Shown here: piece after piece, positions 14,667 to 14,701 of the stretch
Position numbering within the stretch: position 1 is the stretch's first letter
Layout of the letters: every line of letters starts with the position of its first letter
Assembly: GCA_030271595.1 (NCBI GenBank)
Contig: JARXKO010000018.1
Span: 1 to 14,701 of the forward strand
Origin: Pseudomonadota bacterium
Lineage (GTDB): Bacteria > Pseudomonadota > Alphaproteobacteria > Sphingomonadales > Sphingomonadaceae
Direction of reading: 5' to 3'
Length of the DNA: 14,701 bases
The notes under the pieces: generated by a model
Seen by the model: only the letters and a program-made list of their open reading frames with translations
Told to the model about the DNA's origin: nothing
Database searches by the model: none
Translations under genes and position numbers: made by a program

Positions 14667-14701
14667 GGATATTCCTCGGCAAAGGCCGCAGCCGCGCCAT
14701 A
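14663..14701 (-). CDS. C-terminal end of an upstream gene in the eda operon (partial)
   Basis: The last 12 codons and stop (reading YGAAAAFAEEYP) of a leftward gene that continues beyond the right edge. Its TGA overlaps the eda start codon as ATGA. In sphingomonads and related alphaproteobacteria eda often follows zwf, pgl, edd and glk, so a glucokinase-like or other Entner-Doudoroff gene is a fair guess. Twelve residues cannot identify it. The coupling to eda and the in-frame stop are what support a real gene end here. Confidence 0.6.
   Translation of the reverse strand, partial: YGAAAAFAEEYP

Noticed and set aside
1..14701. CRISPR arrays, insertion sequences, integrases, riboswitches and strong intrinsic terminators
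   Set aside because: No spaced direct repeats, transposase-like proteins, known riboswitch cores or GC hairpins with T-runs were seen on either strand by eye.

Overview
The window is GC-rich, densely packed bacterial chromosome with almost no non-coding space. It looks like an alphaproteobacterium, most likely a sphingomonad (Sphingomonadaceae). The grounds are codon use, an ECF sigma factor paired with an RskA-type anti-sigma and a Tat-type MsrB, an Entner-Doudoroff aldolase, and glycan genes typical of that group. The taxon is an inference from style, not from a marker gene.

Left edge (1-2134): the last 14 bases of a plus-strand tRNA, probably tRNA-Ser, are followed by a leftward stress operon: ECF sigma factor, RskA-like membrane anti-sigma factor (ATGA overlap), then a methionine sulfoxide reductase B with a twin-arginine signal. 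A 191-base divergent intergenic region separates this from the next block.

Middle (2135-13976): a locus for a surface polysaccharide or glycoconjugate, arranged in blocks of alternating direction. (a) Rightward: a Wzx/MOP-type flippase and a bacterial GINT1_N-like beta-propeller protein that starts at a TTG overlapping the flippase stop. (b) Leftward, four genes with overlapping or short junctions, in transcription order: AsnB-type amidotransferase, GT4 glycosyltransferase, GT4 glycosyltransferase, second AsnB-type amidotransferase. (c) Rightward: a PAPS-type sulfotransferase, then one base later a TagF/CDP-glycerol-glycerophosphotransferase-like GT-B protein. (d) Leftward: a second, paralogous TagF-like protein that overlaps the first tail to tail by 29 bases. 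No Wzy polymerase, Wza/Wzc export system, nucleotide-sugar synthesis gene or initiating sugar transferase is visible, so the locus is either partial or works with genes elsewhere. A reasonable reading is assembly of a glycan by two GT4 enzymes, amidation of carboxyl groups (for example uronic acids) by the AsnB-like enzymes, sulfation and possibly polyol-phosphate-like transfer, and membrane translocation by the flippase.

Right edge (14028-14701): KDPG aldolase (eda), which overlaps by ATGA the end of an upstream gene cut by the window edge. This is the tail of a carbon-metabolism operon. No CRISPR array, insertion sequence, integrase or rRNA was found. No stretch over 300 bases lacks a gene.
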